Assembly (NCBI GenBank): GCA_901472455.1
Contig: LR590464.1
Span: forward strand, 2,852,001 to 2,916,000
Source: Leclercia adecarboxylata
GTDB lineage: Bacteria; Pseudomonadota; Gammaproteobacteria; Enterobacterales; Enterobacteriaceae
Reading direction: 5' to 3'
DNA length: 64,000 nucleotides
Below, one piece after another: positions 51,894 to 63,131 of this stretch. The notes below the pieces were generated by a model that saw only the letters and a program-made list of their open reading frames with translations, was not told where the DNA came from and ran no database searches. Each line of letters begins with the position of its first letter. The stretch's first letter is position 1. The position numbers and the translations under genes are program-made.

Positions 51894-52440
51894 TTAGTCC
51901 TCTACTTTGTCCATTCTTTTATGCAATAGCGCATAGATGTTTGTGTCGTCATATCTTGCCTTACCATCCTCGTTTTCAAAGGCGACAAACTCTTTAAAAC
52001 AACCTTCATGCCGCATATGCAAACGTTCACAGAGTTTTTGAGAGGCCAGATTGTAAACTTCTACCCAGGCATACAAACGCCTGGCATCTTTTACTTTAAA
52101 TAAATAATCAAATAGTGCAGCAACTGACTCGCTCGCATATCCCTGACGTTCATGACGTTGATTAAAATGCCAGCCCACTGACCAGGTATTGCTGTCTGGC
52201 TCGTCGCTATTGTTCGCAAAAAAATGTCCGATTAACGTATCAGTTTCTTTTAGACAAACGGCAAAACTGCGCTGGGTCCGTGCTCGTTTAGCCACGTCGA
52301 TCTCCGCCTCGGCTAGCGAATGTAACTTTTCATCATTAAAGCAAGGAGCACGTGGTGAAGAGAGGTAATCGAAAAGTGCTGCCGCATCCTCTGCCTTAAA
52401 AAGGGCGAATGATTAACCTTTGAGTGACAATGATGTTCAT
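51894..52440 (-). pseudogene. GNAT-family N-acetyltransferase, RimJ/RimL type (one frame break)
   Basis: ATG 52440 gives MNIIVTQRLIIRPF, then one extra T in TTTTT at ~52402 shifts the frame. The rest reads KAEDAAALFDYLSS ... IGHFFANNSDEPDSNTWSVG WHFNQRHERQGYASE (acetyl-CoA loop) and RRLYAWVEVYNLASQKLCER LHM. About 181 aa. The family acetylates protein N-termini, antibiotics or small molecules; substrate unknown. Confidence 0.85.
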
Positions 52441-52528
52441 AATGTCCTTGATAATGTTATGCCAGCCAGTTCAGCAAGAAACCTGCTTTAAACTGGCCGG
52501 GACACAGGGCAGAGATTAGCCGTTCCGG

Positions 52529-55500
52529 CTATTCCCAGGTCTGCCTTTTCGCATGCCAGTAAATCGGGTGATCGTCACGAAAAAATACCGGAACAAAGAA
52601 AATGGCCAGTAGCGTTCCGCTAATCATCCCGCCGAATACACCGGTGCCAATCGCATGCTGCGTGCTGTCGCTGGCTCCACTGGCGAGCATCAGCGGAACA
52701 ACACCTAATGTGAAAGCCAGAGAAGTCATGAGTATTGGCCGCAAGCGCTGCTTTGCTGCCATCAATGTCGCATCAATAAGGCTCTTTCCTTCATTCATCA
52801 ATTGTCTCGCGAACTCGATAATCAGAATCGCATTCTTGGCGGAAAGTCCAATCAGGGTTATCAGGCCCACTTTGAAAAAGACGTCATTCGTCATATTCGT
52901 AACGGATACGGCAAGCACAGCGCCAAGCAGCCCCAGAGGAACAACGAGCATGACCGCGAAGGGAACGGACCAGCTTTCGTAAAGCGCAGCCAGCACCATG
53001 AATACCACCAGTACCGAGAGCACAATAAGACCCGGAAGCTGTGATGCGGACTCCCTTTCCTGTAACGAACTTCCCGCCCACTCACCGGCGAACCCCGGTG
53101 GTAAGTGCTTAGCCAGCTTGTCCATTGCCGCCATTGCGGTACCCGACGATTTTCCCTGTGCGGCACTCCCGGTAATGCGTATGGCAGGATATCCCTGATA
53201 GCGGATCAGCTGCTGCGGTGCAACATTCCATGAAAGCGTCACAAAAGTGGATAACGGAAGCATCTGCCCCAGACGGTTTTTGACAGACAAAGCCAACAGT
53301 TGTTCTGGTTGCATCCGGTACGGCGCATCCGCTTGGACGATAACCTGCTGAACCCGGCCATTATTGGTATAGTCATTAACATAATTGGAAACCTGTTGCA
53401 ACGGAAATGGTTTGATTTATCTCATCAAACGACACCCCCATGGCCTCCGCTTTTTCCCTGTCGATATGCAGGGCAAGGCTTGTACCCTCACCCAAGCCCA
53501 TCAATATAGACATCAGCAAGTTGAGAATTATGATTTGCCTGCACAAATAAGTTCATCGGCAGCCTTCTTGAGTGCCTGATATCCTTTCCCGCCTCCTGTC
53601 CTGTAAATAGTAAGTGAACCCGGATGAGGTTCCCATATCAGAAATGGCCGGAGGCAGCAGACTCATCGTCACCGCGTCCGGCACGTTTGCCATTTGGGAC
53701 TGAATATGGTCGGCTTCTTCCTGTGCCGTGGTTCCTTTGCGTTGTTTCCAGTCCTTAAGGGTGGTGAATGCCATGGCCGAATTTTGACCTGATCCTGAGA
53801 AACCAAATCCCAAGATCATAATGTTACTTTCTAACCGCCTGACGCTGGGCGATCCTCCTCTTCAAATGTATCGACAACCTTAAGTGTCCGCTGCATCGTG
53901 GCATCAGAAGGGAGCTGGATTGAGGACATAAAATAGCCCTGATCTTCATCAGGTAAAAATGATGATGGTAAGGAAGACAGACCGGCAAACAATGCCAAAC
54001 ATAATGCAGCGTAGATCATCATCATACGGCCGGTACGCTTCAGAACAAATCCCAGACCAGTGGCGTAAAACGAAGTCAGGCGATGAAAGTGAACGTTAAA
54101 CCACGCAGAAAATGCGCTGCTTTTACCCTGATGAATACCATGTGGTTTGAGCAAGGTTGCACAAAGCGCAGGGGTTAACGTCAGTGCCAGGAATGCCGAC
54201 AGTAAAATGGATATCGCCATCGAAATGCTGAACTGGCGATAAATAATACCCACGGATCCGCTGGCAAAGGCCATAGGTATAAACACCGCAGTAAGCACCA
54301 GCGTAATGCCAATGATGGCCGGCGTAATTTCACGCATCGCTTCTCGCGTGGCATCCTGTGGAGACATTTTTTTGTCTTCCATTAGTCGTTCGACGTTCTC
54401 TACTACCACAATCGCGTCGTCAACAATAATCCCGATGGCCAGCACCATTCCAAACATGGTTAATATATTGATGGAATAACCGCTTAATAGCATTACGGTA
54501 AAAGTGCCGAGCAGCGCCACGGGGGCCACAATCGCAGGAATAAGCGTGCAGCGTATCTTGTGGAGGAAAAGCAGCATCACGAAAAAGACCAGAACCATGG
54601 CTTCAACAAATGTCTCAACTACGTTCAATATCGATAGCTTTACAAACGGAGCCGTATCGAAAGGCACGATGAATGTCATTCCCTCGGGAAGTACACTGGA
54701 CAGTTCTGTTAACCGTGCGCGGATACCCGACGCAGTACTAATCGCATTTGCGCCAGGAGACAATTGAATGGCGCCTGCCGTTGCTGGCACGCCATTTTCA
54801 CGGATCCCAAATGCATAACTTTGTAACCCGGATTCCACGCGGGCAACGTCTGCCAGTGTAACCCTGGCGGCGGAGACCTGTGATTTAATCGTGATATTGC
54901 GAAATTCTTCAACCGAAGAGAGTTGCCCTTTTACCGTTATTGGATAGGTCACACCTTGCCCGCTAGCCGCAGGTTCATCTCCGGTTCTGCCCGGTGAAAC
55001 AATCACGTTTTGTTGACTGATGGCGCTTAATACATCCGTAACAGAGATCCCATAGCTGTGTAATTTCATCGGGTCCAGCCATATTCGGAGTGCCTTTTCT
55101 CCGCCAAAAAGCTGGACTTTACCTACACCGGGTACACGCCGGAGTTCATCAGTAACATTCCTGGCAAAATAATCGCTTAAGTCAGCTTCCTGATAGTCTC
55201 CGTTTTGGGATTTTAATCCCACCATCATTAAAAAACCTGAATTAGCTGCCTCAACACTTATCCCATTCTGTCTTACCGACTGCGGCAGGCGAGATTCCAC
55301 AATTTTAATTTGGTTTTGCAGATCCATCTGGGCGAGTTTGATATCGGTTCCGGGTTTGAAGGTTACAGTAATTGACGCCATCCCCGTCGTGTCACTGGAA
55401 GATTCAAAATAGAGTAAATTGTCAACACTCGCAATTTCACGCTCGATCAGAGACACGACGGACGTATTCATCACTTCCGGGCTGGCGCCAGGATAACTCA

Positions 55501-55639
55501 CTGAAATGATAATGCCGGGCGGCGCAACGGCAGGGTATTGCGCAACCGGTAAACGAGGAATAGACAATATTCCTGTCAGAACAATAAACAGGGCGATAAC
55601 CCATGCGAAGATGGGGCGCTCAATGAAAAAGTGCGGCAT
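52529..55639 (-). pseudogene. AdeB-like RND multidrug efflux permease (frame breaks)
   Basis: HAE-1 family proton-driven drug exporter of ~1036 aa, the same length as Acinetobacter AdeB, which it resembles most by eye. ATG 55639 (MPHFFIERPIFAWVIALFIV). The proton-relay Asp pair is in GIIVDDAIVVVENVERLMED and its partner Lys in LIGLSAKNAILIIEFARQ. Single-base breaks near 53850, 53570 and 53415 separate an N-terminal 600-residue and a C-terminal 290-residue frame. No adaptor (MFP) or outer-membrane channel gene adjoins it, unlike adeABC. The divergent two-component system is AdeRS-like. Confidence 0.87.
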
Positions 55640-55676
55640 CAGGTATACTTCCAGTCAACATACAAAGGGTAAAAAT

Positions 55677-56590
55677 TCAGCGTGGTTTTCCTGATAAAGA
55701 GGTCTCATCGTCTGTCGAAACCCGTTTACCGATATCCCTGAGCTGGGAAAATTTCTCCAAGAAGTTGTGGTGCATCATCCAGGCTTGTTGCAAACATCCA
55801 CATATAGGTCATGACGGAATAAATATGTCCGGCATTAATTCCGGATTCCATGCTCATCCTGATAATGGTCATGGAAAAGAGAGCCGAGACCAGAAGGCCT
55901 ATGCATAAATATCCTAATGCCTCTCTGTCGGATAACACCACGCGCAGGCGGGCAAGTGTGTCGTAATGTCGCTTAAGAGCACCTAAAGACGCCTTGTTAA
56001 CATAATCGACCTCTTTCTCAAGGCGATTGTTCAGGCCGCCTGTAGAATGTCTCATTTTTGCAGGCATAGCTTGAGGCGAAACACATCAGTATTGCCACGA
56101 TGATCAAACAGGCTATACCTGTCCAGAACTCAATCCATAACAGCATAATTGCTGCGCCGAAAAGGGAAATGATCGAGGTGATCAATACGGGAAGGTGCAA
56201 CTCGAAGAAATCCACAAATTCACGGGACAGAGTGACTCTCGCAGCAATAGTCGAGTGATTAAGTGAATATTTTCGCTGGGCTAATACTACAGTCACAGCA
56301 AGACTTGCGTAGATACGTGCAAACGTTCGCGTATCTACACTACGTCTGGTGGCTCCCATGCACCACATGAACAGAACCATCAGGCCATAAAGAGCCGCAT
56401 TTGACGTCTGTCCGCCCAGAATGGCATTTATCGCCATGCCTGCCAAAATGGGATAGAGCAGGAATGCAACGTTTTCAGCAATTACCAGCATGAACGTAAT
56501 GCGCAATTTCTTTCGATTCCGCCAGGCAAGTCTCTTAAGTGAGACAGAAACCCCGGGGGCTGTAGATCTTTTGTTGCTTTCATTAATCAT
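55677..56590 (-). pseudogene. ABC-transporter-type six-transmembrane-domain protein without ATPase (frame breaks)
   Basis: ABC exporter membrane domain only: helices at ~residues 31-50 (FMLVIAENVAFLLYPILAGM), 65-85, 140-160 and 162-182, then YLCIGLLVSALFSMTIIRMS. A nucleotide-binding domain is absent. Breaks near 56035 and 55762; the repaired end is DIGKRVSTDDETSLSGKPR-stop at 55677, ~304 aa. It lies 37 bp upstream of the RND permease, where an adaptor gene would be expected, and is probably in the same operon. Confidence 0.72.
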
Positions 56591-56767
56591 GATAAATGTG
56601 TATTAAGCATCGGAGTGTAAAAGTATTCTGCCGTTGGTTAATTATTTCAGCCTAGTGAAACGAGGCAACATAATAGAGTTGTCATAAAAATATGTGCTAA
56701 GTGTAACGTCATGATGTCCATAGTGAATGGATGTTTTGTGGAGGATATGTGTACACACTCCTGAAGT

Positions 56768-56793
56768 TATGCATTATGCATGACAATGCATAA
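56768..56793. promoter_or_regulatory. Triple ATGCAT repeat in the pump/two-component intergenic region
   Basis: ATGCAT at 56769, 56776 and 56786, with TTATGCAT and ATGCATAA as outer inverted arms. It lies upstream of the ABC-type gene and could be the response-regulator site; position and symmetry only. Confidence 0.35.
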
Positions 56794-56874
56794 TATCAAA
56801 CCATTCTTATGTATAAACAAAAAGGGAGTCCGCAAAAGTAAATCAATAAAAAAGATTCATAATAAAAAACAAAG

Positions 56875-57147
56875 TCATAAATATCTGGGGTGAGTATTCA
56901 AAAACAGATGGAATGCAATGATGATATCTATAAATAGAAAAATCAGACCGAATGAAATTACAATTAAATATTTTAAAATCCCAGATTTTTTATGAATAGT
57001 AAGTGATATTACAGCAATGATAATCAAAACACGAATCAGTAAAGATGAGGGTAAAGTGGATTCTACTTTTTCATTGATTGCATGCACAAGGTGAAGCCAG
57101 GCAGATAATAACACATATGTAACGATGCAAAATAAAAGTGAGGCCAT
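56875..57147 (-). CDS. Small three-helix membrane protein, unknown
   Basis: 90-aa frame from ATG 57147 (MASLLFCIVTYVLLSAWLHL), with further helices LLIRVLIIIAVISLTI and YLIVISFGLIFLFIDIIIAF. Ribosome site weak. It sits between the efflux operon and the response-regulator gene. No family recognised. Confidence 0.5.
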   Translation of the reverse strand: MASLLFCIVTYVLLSAWLHLVHAINEKVESTLPSSLLIRVLIIIAVISLTIHKKSGILKYLIVISFGLIFLFIDIIIAFHLFLNTHPRYL

Positions 57148-57434
57148 CAAATTCTCATGTCGGAAAAAAATTTAGTCAACGTCATAACACTCTTTAGACA
57201 ACAGCACAAACCCTCAACATGGTTGTAGATTATTGCTTAGTGATGTTGATTAATTATTTATGAAATGTGTAGTGGATATTGAGAGCGTGGCAGGTTAAGT
57301 TTCAACGATTTTTTAATGAACTTTTTCAAACAATATCTGCCAAATAAAGCCAAAATGAAAAATCTTTAAGCATGACGATAAAAAGGTTTTCAGGGTAAAA
57401 TGTATGGTGTCATCAAGCACTGCTGGAAAAAAAT

Positions 57435-58139
57435 ATGAACAATAATCTGATTATCGTCGCAGAAGACGATGATGACATCGCCGCCATACTGACGGGGCTA
57501 TTTAAATAAGGCAGGTATGAAAACCCTGAGAGCTGAAGATGGCGAGCAGGCGATCAACCTTACTCGTCAACACAAGCCCGACCTTCTGCTGTTGGATATT
57601 CACCTGCCCGTATATGATGGCTGGAATGTTCTTACAACGTTAAGAAAGGAAACTAATGTCCCTGTCATCATGGTCACAGCACTTGATCAAGACGTTGATA
57701 AACTGATGGGACTACGGCTCGGGGCTGATGACTATGTGATAAAAACCCTTTAATCCATCAGAGGTTTATTGCCAGGGTTGAAGCTGTACTTCGCAGAACC
57801 AGACCGGTTGCAGAGTCTACACATTCACGGCCTTTAAGAACGCCTTTTATAACGATTTATCCTGATGAGTTTTACGTTGAAATCACTGCTCAAGGTGAGG
57901 TTTCCACGCCAGTATTAACCACCACAGAGTTTAAGCTCCTGACCTATCTGGCGAGAAACCCGAGAAAAGTTTGTTCTCGTGAAGAGTTACTCGATGCGTG
58001 TTTGCCTGAGGGAGACTCGTTGGATCGCACTGTAGACAGTCATATGAGTAAACTTCGGAAAAAGCTTGAACATGCCGGGTTGAAGGGAATTCCGGAAAGC
58101 ATCCGAGGATTAGGCTACCGGTTGGGTGACAAAAAATGA
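57435..58139 (+). pseudogene. AdeR-like OmpR/PhoB-family response regulator (frame breaks)
   Basis: ATG 57435 gives MNNNLIIVAEDDDDIAAILT (acidic pocket). After a one-base gain at ~57510 follow the phospho-Asp strand LLLLDIHLPVYDGWNVL and VPVIMVTALDQDVDKLMGLR, a stretch closely like AdeR. Another break near 57748 precedes the winged-helix domain (TTEFKLLTYLARNPRKVCSR, DRTVDSHMSKLRKKLE, RGLGYRLGDKK). Repaired ~233 aa. Stop overlaps the kinase ATG. Likely activator of the divergent RND operon. Confidence 0.87.
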
Positions 58140-59203
58140 ACAAAGAAACGATCCTGAGTCGTCAGATTTTGACATATATGTTGTCGCTAACCTTTGTGAT
58201 TATTGTCATTGCTGTAATCGGTTCGTACTTATTTTATAGTTTTCTTGATTGACTACCTACCGGGAGGGATGGCCGCAGGTAATGAAGATAATATGACATT
58301 CCTGGACTGGATGTGGATCTTGATCGCTTCCATCACCAGTCTGGTGGTTTCACTCTTTTTTACCGTAAAACTGTCTTCAAGAATATTAAAACCCCTGAAT
58401 GAAGTGGCTTACAGCCTGAAACAAATCTCTCAGGGAAATTTGAGCGCGAGAGCATATAGCCGGGGCTCGCAGTTAGGTGAGATGAATAAACTCGTCGATG
58501 ACTTTAATGAAATGGCGGAAAAATTGCAGACGCTGGATGCACAGAGAAATTTATGGAATGCTGCCATCGCACATGAACTCCGAACACCGGTAACTATTTT
58601 ATGGGGAAGGCTTCAGGGACTGGTTGACGGGCGTATTCGAACCAGAACCGCTGCTGTTCAGAAACCTCCTTAAACAAACTGAAGGCCTGACTAACTTAAT
58701 CGAGGATCTCCGCGTCGTGAGTTCCTCTGGAGGAGCAGGATATTCCTTGAAGCTCAGTGAAGTTGAACTTGCGACATTGGATCACCAGTGCGCTTGATAC
58801 CTTTTTACCCGACTTTGAAACAAAACGCTTTAACATAGTGACTGAACTCAGCTGTCAGTGTTGTATCTGCGATCCTTTACGTATTACTCAGTGCCTGGAC
58901 AGCTCTTTTTGACAATGCCTTAAAATATTCCACATCACAAACGCTTTTAGTAAAGAATGGTATTGTGGGAAACGATAATTTTATTATCGTTCAGGACAAA
59001 GGACCTGGAATTCCTGAAGACTCCAGAAGTCCTTATTCCAGCCTTTTCAGCGAGGAGAATATGCTAAAAATGTTAATCCAGAGGGGCTGTGGTTTAGGGT
59101 TGTCGGTAGTTAAAGCAATTATGCGTGCCCACGGCGGGAGATGTTAGCTATGGTATAACGCAAGAAAATGGCTTCACTTTTCAAACTCTCATGGCCTGTT
59201 TAA
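58136..59203 (+). pseudogene. AdeS-like sensor histidine kinase (frame breaks)
   Basis: MNKETILSRQILTYMLSLTF starts the first helix; the second is WMWILIASITSLVVSLFF. HAMP follows (SSRILKPLNEVAYSLKQISQ), then the H-box IAHELRTPVTILWGRLQGL, nearly the AdeS sequence. The ATPase boxes are DNALKYST, DKGPGIPED and CGLGLSVVKAIMRAHGG. Breaks near 58248, 58635, 58780, 58900, 59030 and 59140. It ends LSWPV-stop at 59203, ~355 aa. Confidence 0.85.
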
Positions 59204-59569
59204 GGGCATGAATAAACAGGCTCTATTGGGGCCTGTTTTAGCAAGAGACAGATCCCACATACTCCCGAGTTTGGCGTCCCAGATTGCAGGGGTGATTTTA
59301 AGCTTGCCTCTTTTGGGACTTAAAGTTATTTCGCTGAAATAGATATCTTCCCCTTTTAGCATAAGATCGACGGCGGCAGTAGTCTATCTCTTTTGCTAAC
59401 TCCTGGGCAGCAATAAAAGATTGATGAAAAGATTCTGGTTCATCAACCGGGGGATGGCGTATTTGGATACTCCATCTGAAAGGGTTGTAAATTCCACGAT
59501 CTGTCATAAACGTTAATGAATCCGTTTCCATTACTGTCAGTAAAATCAGCCTCGATAAAACATGCAACA
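59189..59569 (-). pseudogene. Hypothetical protein, 5' end lost to the IS3-family element
   Basis: Entering from the IS end, frames read DFTDSNGNGFINVYDRSWNL, then VDEPESFHQSFIAAQELAKE and LMLKGEDIYFSEITLSPKRG KLKITPAIWDAKLGSMWDLS, to TGA at 59189. Convergent overlap with the kinase end. Looks like the C-terminal ~120 residues of a lipoprotein-like protein; no family assigned. Confidence 0.45.
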
Positions 59570-59632
59570 TGAATCGCCACGGGTTCAACAGACACCTCAG
59601 AGTCATTTAAGATGGCTTAAAGAGAGGTGCCC

Positions 59633-59912
59633 ATGAGCGGTAAGCGTTATCCCGAAGAGTTTAAAACTGAAGCAGTCAAAACAGGTTGTTGATCGTGGTT
59701 ATTCTGTTTCCAGCGTTGCAACACGTCTCGATATCACCACCCACAGCCTTTACGCCTGGATAAAGAAGTACGGTCCGGATTCCTCCACTCATAAAGAACA
59801 GTCAGATGCTCAGGCCGAGATCCGTCGTCTCCAGAAAGAGCTGAAGCGGATTACGGACGAACGGGACATATTAAAAAAAGCCGCGGCGTACTTCGCAAAA
59901 CTGTCCGACTGA
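59633..59912 (+). pseudogene. IS3-family OrfA, copy 2 (one extra base)
   Basis: MSGKRYPEEFKTEAVK as in copy 1, then an extra A in CAAAACAGG (~59686; copy 1 has CAAACAGG) shifts the frame. The rest of OrfA to TGA 59910-59912 is present, including the A7G slippery run. Confidence 0.9.
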
Positions 59913-59968
59913 GGTACGCCTTTATCCGTGACAACACCCGTTGCTGGCCTGTTCGCCTGCTCTGTCGG

Positions 59969-60783
59969 GTGCTGGATGTTCATCCCGGTGGCTTTTACGC
60001 CTGGCTTCAGCAGCCGTATTCACAACGCCATCAGGCAGACCTGAGACTGACAGGACAGATTAAACAGTTCTGGCTGGAATCGGGGTGTGTCTATGGTTAT
60101 CGCAAAATCCATCTGGATCTGCGGGACAGCGGGGCAACAGTGCGGAGTGAACAGAGTCTGGCGACTGATGAAACGTGTCGGGATAAAGGCTCAGGTCGGA
60201 TACCGGAGCCCGCGGGCACGTAAAGGCGAGGCCAGTATCGTGTCGCCCAACAGGCTCCAGCGACAGTTCAATCCGGATGCGCCGGATGAGCGTTGGGTAA
60301 AGGACATAACCTACATCAGGACCCACGAAGGCTGGCTGTATCTTGCCGTGGTTGTTGATCTGTTCTCACGCAAAATTATCGGCTGGTCCATGCAATCCCG
60401 GATGACAAAGGACATTGTCCTGAACGCACTGCTGATGGCTGTATGGCGGCGTAATCCCCAAACACAGGTGCTGGTTCATTCGGATCAGGGCAGTCAGTAC
60501 ACAAGCCATGAGTGGCAGTCGTTCCTGAAATCACACGGCCTGGAGGGCAGCATGAGCCGTCGCGGTAACTGCCATGATAATGCGGTTGCAGAAAGCTTTT
60601 TCCAGTTGTTGAAACGCGAACGGATAAAGAAAAAGATCTACGGAACGCGGGAAGAAGCCCGCAGTGATATTTTTGATTACATCGAAATGTTTTATAACAG
60701 TAAGCGTCGGCATGGTTCCAGCGATCAGATGTCACCGGACAGAATATGAAAACCAGTATTATCAACGGCTCGGAAGTGTCTAG
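59969..60783 (+). pseudogene. IS3-family OrfB transposase, copy 2 (two extra bases)
   Basis: Same protein as in copy 1 but with an extra G in GCGGGGCAAC (~60132) and in CACCGGACAG (~60737). DDE motifs DERWVKDITYIR and HSDQGSQYTSHEWQ are present. Ends at TAG 60781. Confidence 0.9.
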
Positions 60784-60979
60784 ATTATCCGTGGCGATTC
60801 ATGTTGAAGTAAAGATTAATTGAATTATATAGAGCATTTTTGCATCTATCGCATGCGCACTTTTATCACTTCGAAGAAGTCAAATCTATACATATGCCAA
60901 ATATCTACACCTGCTTAGCATAAGCTTAAAAGCCAGTCGATCAGACAGACACGCGCTTCACCGTGACAGGTTGAACGGC

Positions 60980-61306
60980 GCCGAGTCAGTTTTCTTCCGC
61001 AAGCCAATGCATCGCGCACACACGGCGGGCCACCTGTGGTCACGCCAGACTTACCGTCGTCCATGTCATGGACAATCAGGTTCGCAGCAGCCCGACGGAG
61101 GCGATGGTTTCAGCCAGGCTGCGTACGCTGTCCACAGAACACGGGATGGTTCGGACGTTAAAGGAGGATTTAACGAGATCGGACAGCGGAACAGTCTCGG
61201 TCTGCGCAGCATCGATCGCCGCCTGAAGTGCAGCCAGTTAGGCTTTGGTTGGTTTCTTTACGCTAGCCTTTTTTAAGGTTTTTGCTTTAAAATCTGTTAC
61301 TGACAT
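60980..61306 (-). pseudogene. ParB-like protein of plasmid leading regions, N-terminal remnant
   Basis: ATG 61306 starts MSVTDFKAKTLKKASVKKPT, a TAA, then LAALQAAIDAAQTETVPLSD LVKSSFNVRT and VRSLAETIASVGLLR, a ParB/Srx-type nuclease N-terminus. It decays into DMDDGKSGVTTGGPPCVRDA and is lost before the IS. The same ParB-like gene type lies near ssb and psiAB in F-like plasmids. Confidence 0.6.
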
Positions 61307-61373
61307 AGTTAGTACCACTCCGATATTCATGATTGTCCGTCCTGCTGAGTTGGCGCTCCGGCAGGGTATCTTC

Positions 61374-61709
61374 TTACTGAACCTGCTCTGGTGAGGTCGC
61401 CGCGTGTCTGATGTAGCGGTTAAGATGGTTCCCCGCATCGGGTTCGAAATTCCACACCCGCGCCATCAGTCGTCCGTCGTAGTAACGAATGGTCAGACGG
61501 AAATGTGCCCCCTGATCGTCTTCAATCATCACATTGGTATACTGCGCCTCCACTGCCTCTTCCCGGGTAAACGCCCCTTCCGGCAGCATCAGAGCCGTTT
61601 TTTCAGCCCGGCATACAGGATGGCCGCCAATTTCCACCTCTCCAGGCGTGGGCACATACTGCACCTCCGGCTGGTTAAAAATTCCTTCAGGGTTTTGCTC
61701 ACTACACAT
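61374..61709 (-). CDS. DUF905-family plasmid protein
   Basis: Intact 111-aa protein. The family core is [36 protein letters not shown] and [20 protein letters not shown]905 proteins are common in the leading region of IncF-type plasmids and in islands; function unknown. Directly upstream of the ParB-like remnant in the same orientation, the usual plasmid order. Confidence 0.75.
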   Translation of the reverse strand: MCSEQNPEGIFNQPEVQYVPTPGEVEIGGHPVCRAEKTALMLPEGAFTREEAVEAQYTNVMIEDDQGAHFRLTIRYYDGRLMARVWNFEPDAGNHLNRYIRHAATSPEQVQ

Positions 61710-62988
61710 CTCCTTCTGAACAGAGTCTGGCCTTCAAAAACCACATCATCCGTTGAGTTTCCGGAGCCGCGGTTTTGACGTTTTGCGGTAACCTGCTGTT
61801 TTTTTTCAAGGATAAATGCACTTCACCCGTTTGAGACCTTTCGCTGCAGGGGCGTAAACATCATTGGCAGACGCAGCTGTATGGGGCAAGCGGGAAATTT
61901 ATTCCGGTCTAATGAAGCGAACCGAAATGGCCGGGGGAAATATATTGCGAAAGGGTTTGTCAACCAAGAAGACTGTGGTGCTATCAGCACCCGGCAGGAG
62001 GGCCCCAAACGGAGAAAAGGCACACGGTGAGAGATGGGCAGGGACACGCCGCAATGACGTAAGCCGCGCGCATCGCCCTCTGCATGGCATCGATAACACC
62101 AACGGCATTGATGCCATGCCTGAAGCGCAGGAAACGGCGCGACTGAGCGGCGCAGCCATTCCGGCTCCTGCGAGCATGGATGTTGCGTCATGGGATGGAC
62201 ACCCGCTGCCCCAGAGGTGCTTGGCAGAGACAGCATCGTTGGCTCTGTGTGAGGCATGACAGCCGACCGGACGTCCATTGCAACCTCAAGAATTAAAAAC
62301 CTATCAAGTTATTGTTTTATAATATTATTACCTTATGAACTTGTTATATTGCTACCTTGTGATGTCATTAAGATGTGATGTTGCTAATCAGTAATTCCTT
62401 TCCACCTAAGGTTCAGACCCTTACCAGCGCCTTTTGCGTGAAGACCTGACTTAAGGACGGTTAGAATCTCAGGCAAAAGCCCCGGTGAAAGGGAGTTCTC
62501 AACATCGCCTCCTGAAAAGATCTTTCTACTTTTTATGGGCTTCAGCCATTTCGATATATCGCGTATTATTTGCGGCCGGCAGCAACGTACTGATGCGATA
62601 GTGACGCACCCGCTCGGTAAAATATTTTCTGAGATGTTACGGCTATTCTCTGGCCACCGCTTCAGGTACAACCGGCATATTCATACGTTCTTGTATGCAA
62701 TAGCGGATGCGACAAGGTCTACAGCAACCTTGTCTTGGTCTTCTTTTGAAAACTTCGCATTATTTGCATCACTTATACACGCCTCCGACACAGTAATATC
62801 CCGTCATCAAGCTTAATCTCATCCGCACATACGGGCTACAGACAGCACAGGCGGGCAGATTGCCTGCCAGGGTTATAGAGGCTTAACCACCTGCCGTAGC
62901 CCTACCCCTTCCCAACCTTCAAAATGAAGTGTCCGCCCATATACACTGAACAATGGCAGGTCATGAAGTAGCAAATTTTATCGACTAC
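61710..62988 (+). other. Unresolved plasmid-type stretch
   Basis: No gene assigned. On the minus strand near 62690-62790 a frame reads ISDANNAKFSKEDQDKVAVD LVASAIAYKNV-stop, and next to it MNMPVVPEAVARE-stop; both look like ends or starts of broken genes. AT-rich at 62285-62400. Confidence 0.3.
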
Positions 62989-63089
62989 CTACGCGGTCGT
63001 CAGTTCCCCCTGACCTGAATCACGACGGCTGGCATTAATCAGGTTTTGAACTGACGCAATATGCCATGGGTCTGTGGATCAAGTTTCAT
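62989..63089 (-). pseudogene. Possible 33-aa protein with strong ribosome site (one base missing)
   Basis: TAAGGAGAGTATC precedes ATG 63089, giving MKLDPQTHGILRQFK; restoring one lost base near 63043 gives LINASRRDSGQGELTTA-stop. Placed ~40 bp downstream of the ArdA remnant. No family recognised. Confidence 0.4.
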
Positions 63090-63131
63090 GATACTCTCCT
63101 TAGCGGCAGGGGATCCCCCTGCCCGTCCTAA

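Larger units (their letters stand above)
59570..60801 (+). mobile_element. IS3-family (IS51-like) insertion sequence, copy 2, 1232 bp, transposase frames broken
   Basis: Same element as copy 1 in opposite orientation, TGAATCGCCACGG ... CCGTGGCGATTCA. Three bases longer than copy 1, matching three one-base insertions found in its reading frames. The immediate flanks, CAACA left and TGTTG right, extend the inverted repeat by chance or design; no direct target duplication. Confidence 0.93.

Noticed and set aside
61864..62259. 131-codon plus-strand frame
   Set aside because: No motif, no ribosome site and overlapping open frames on the other strand; not enough to call a gene.
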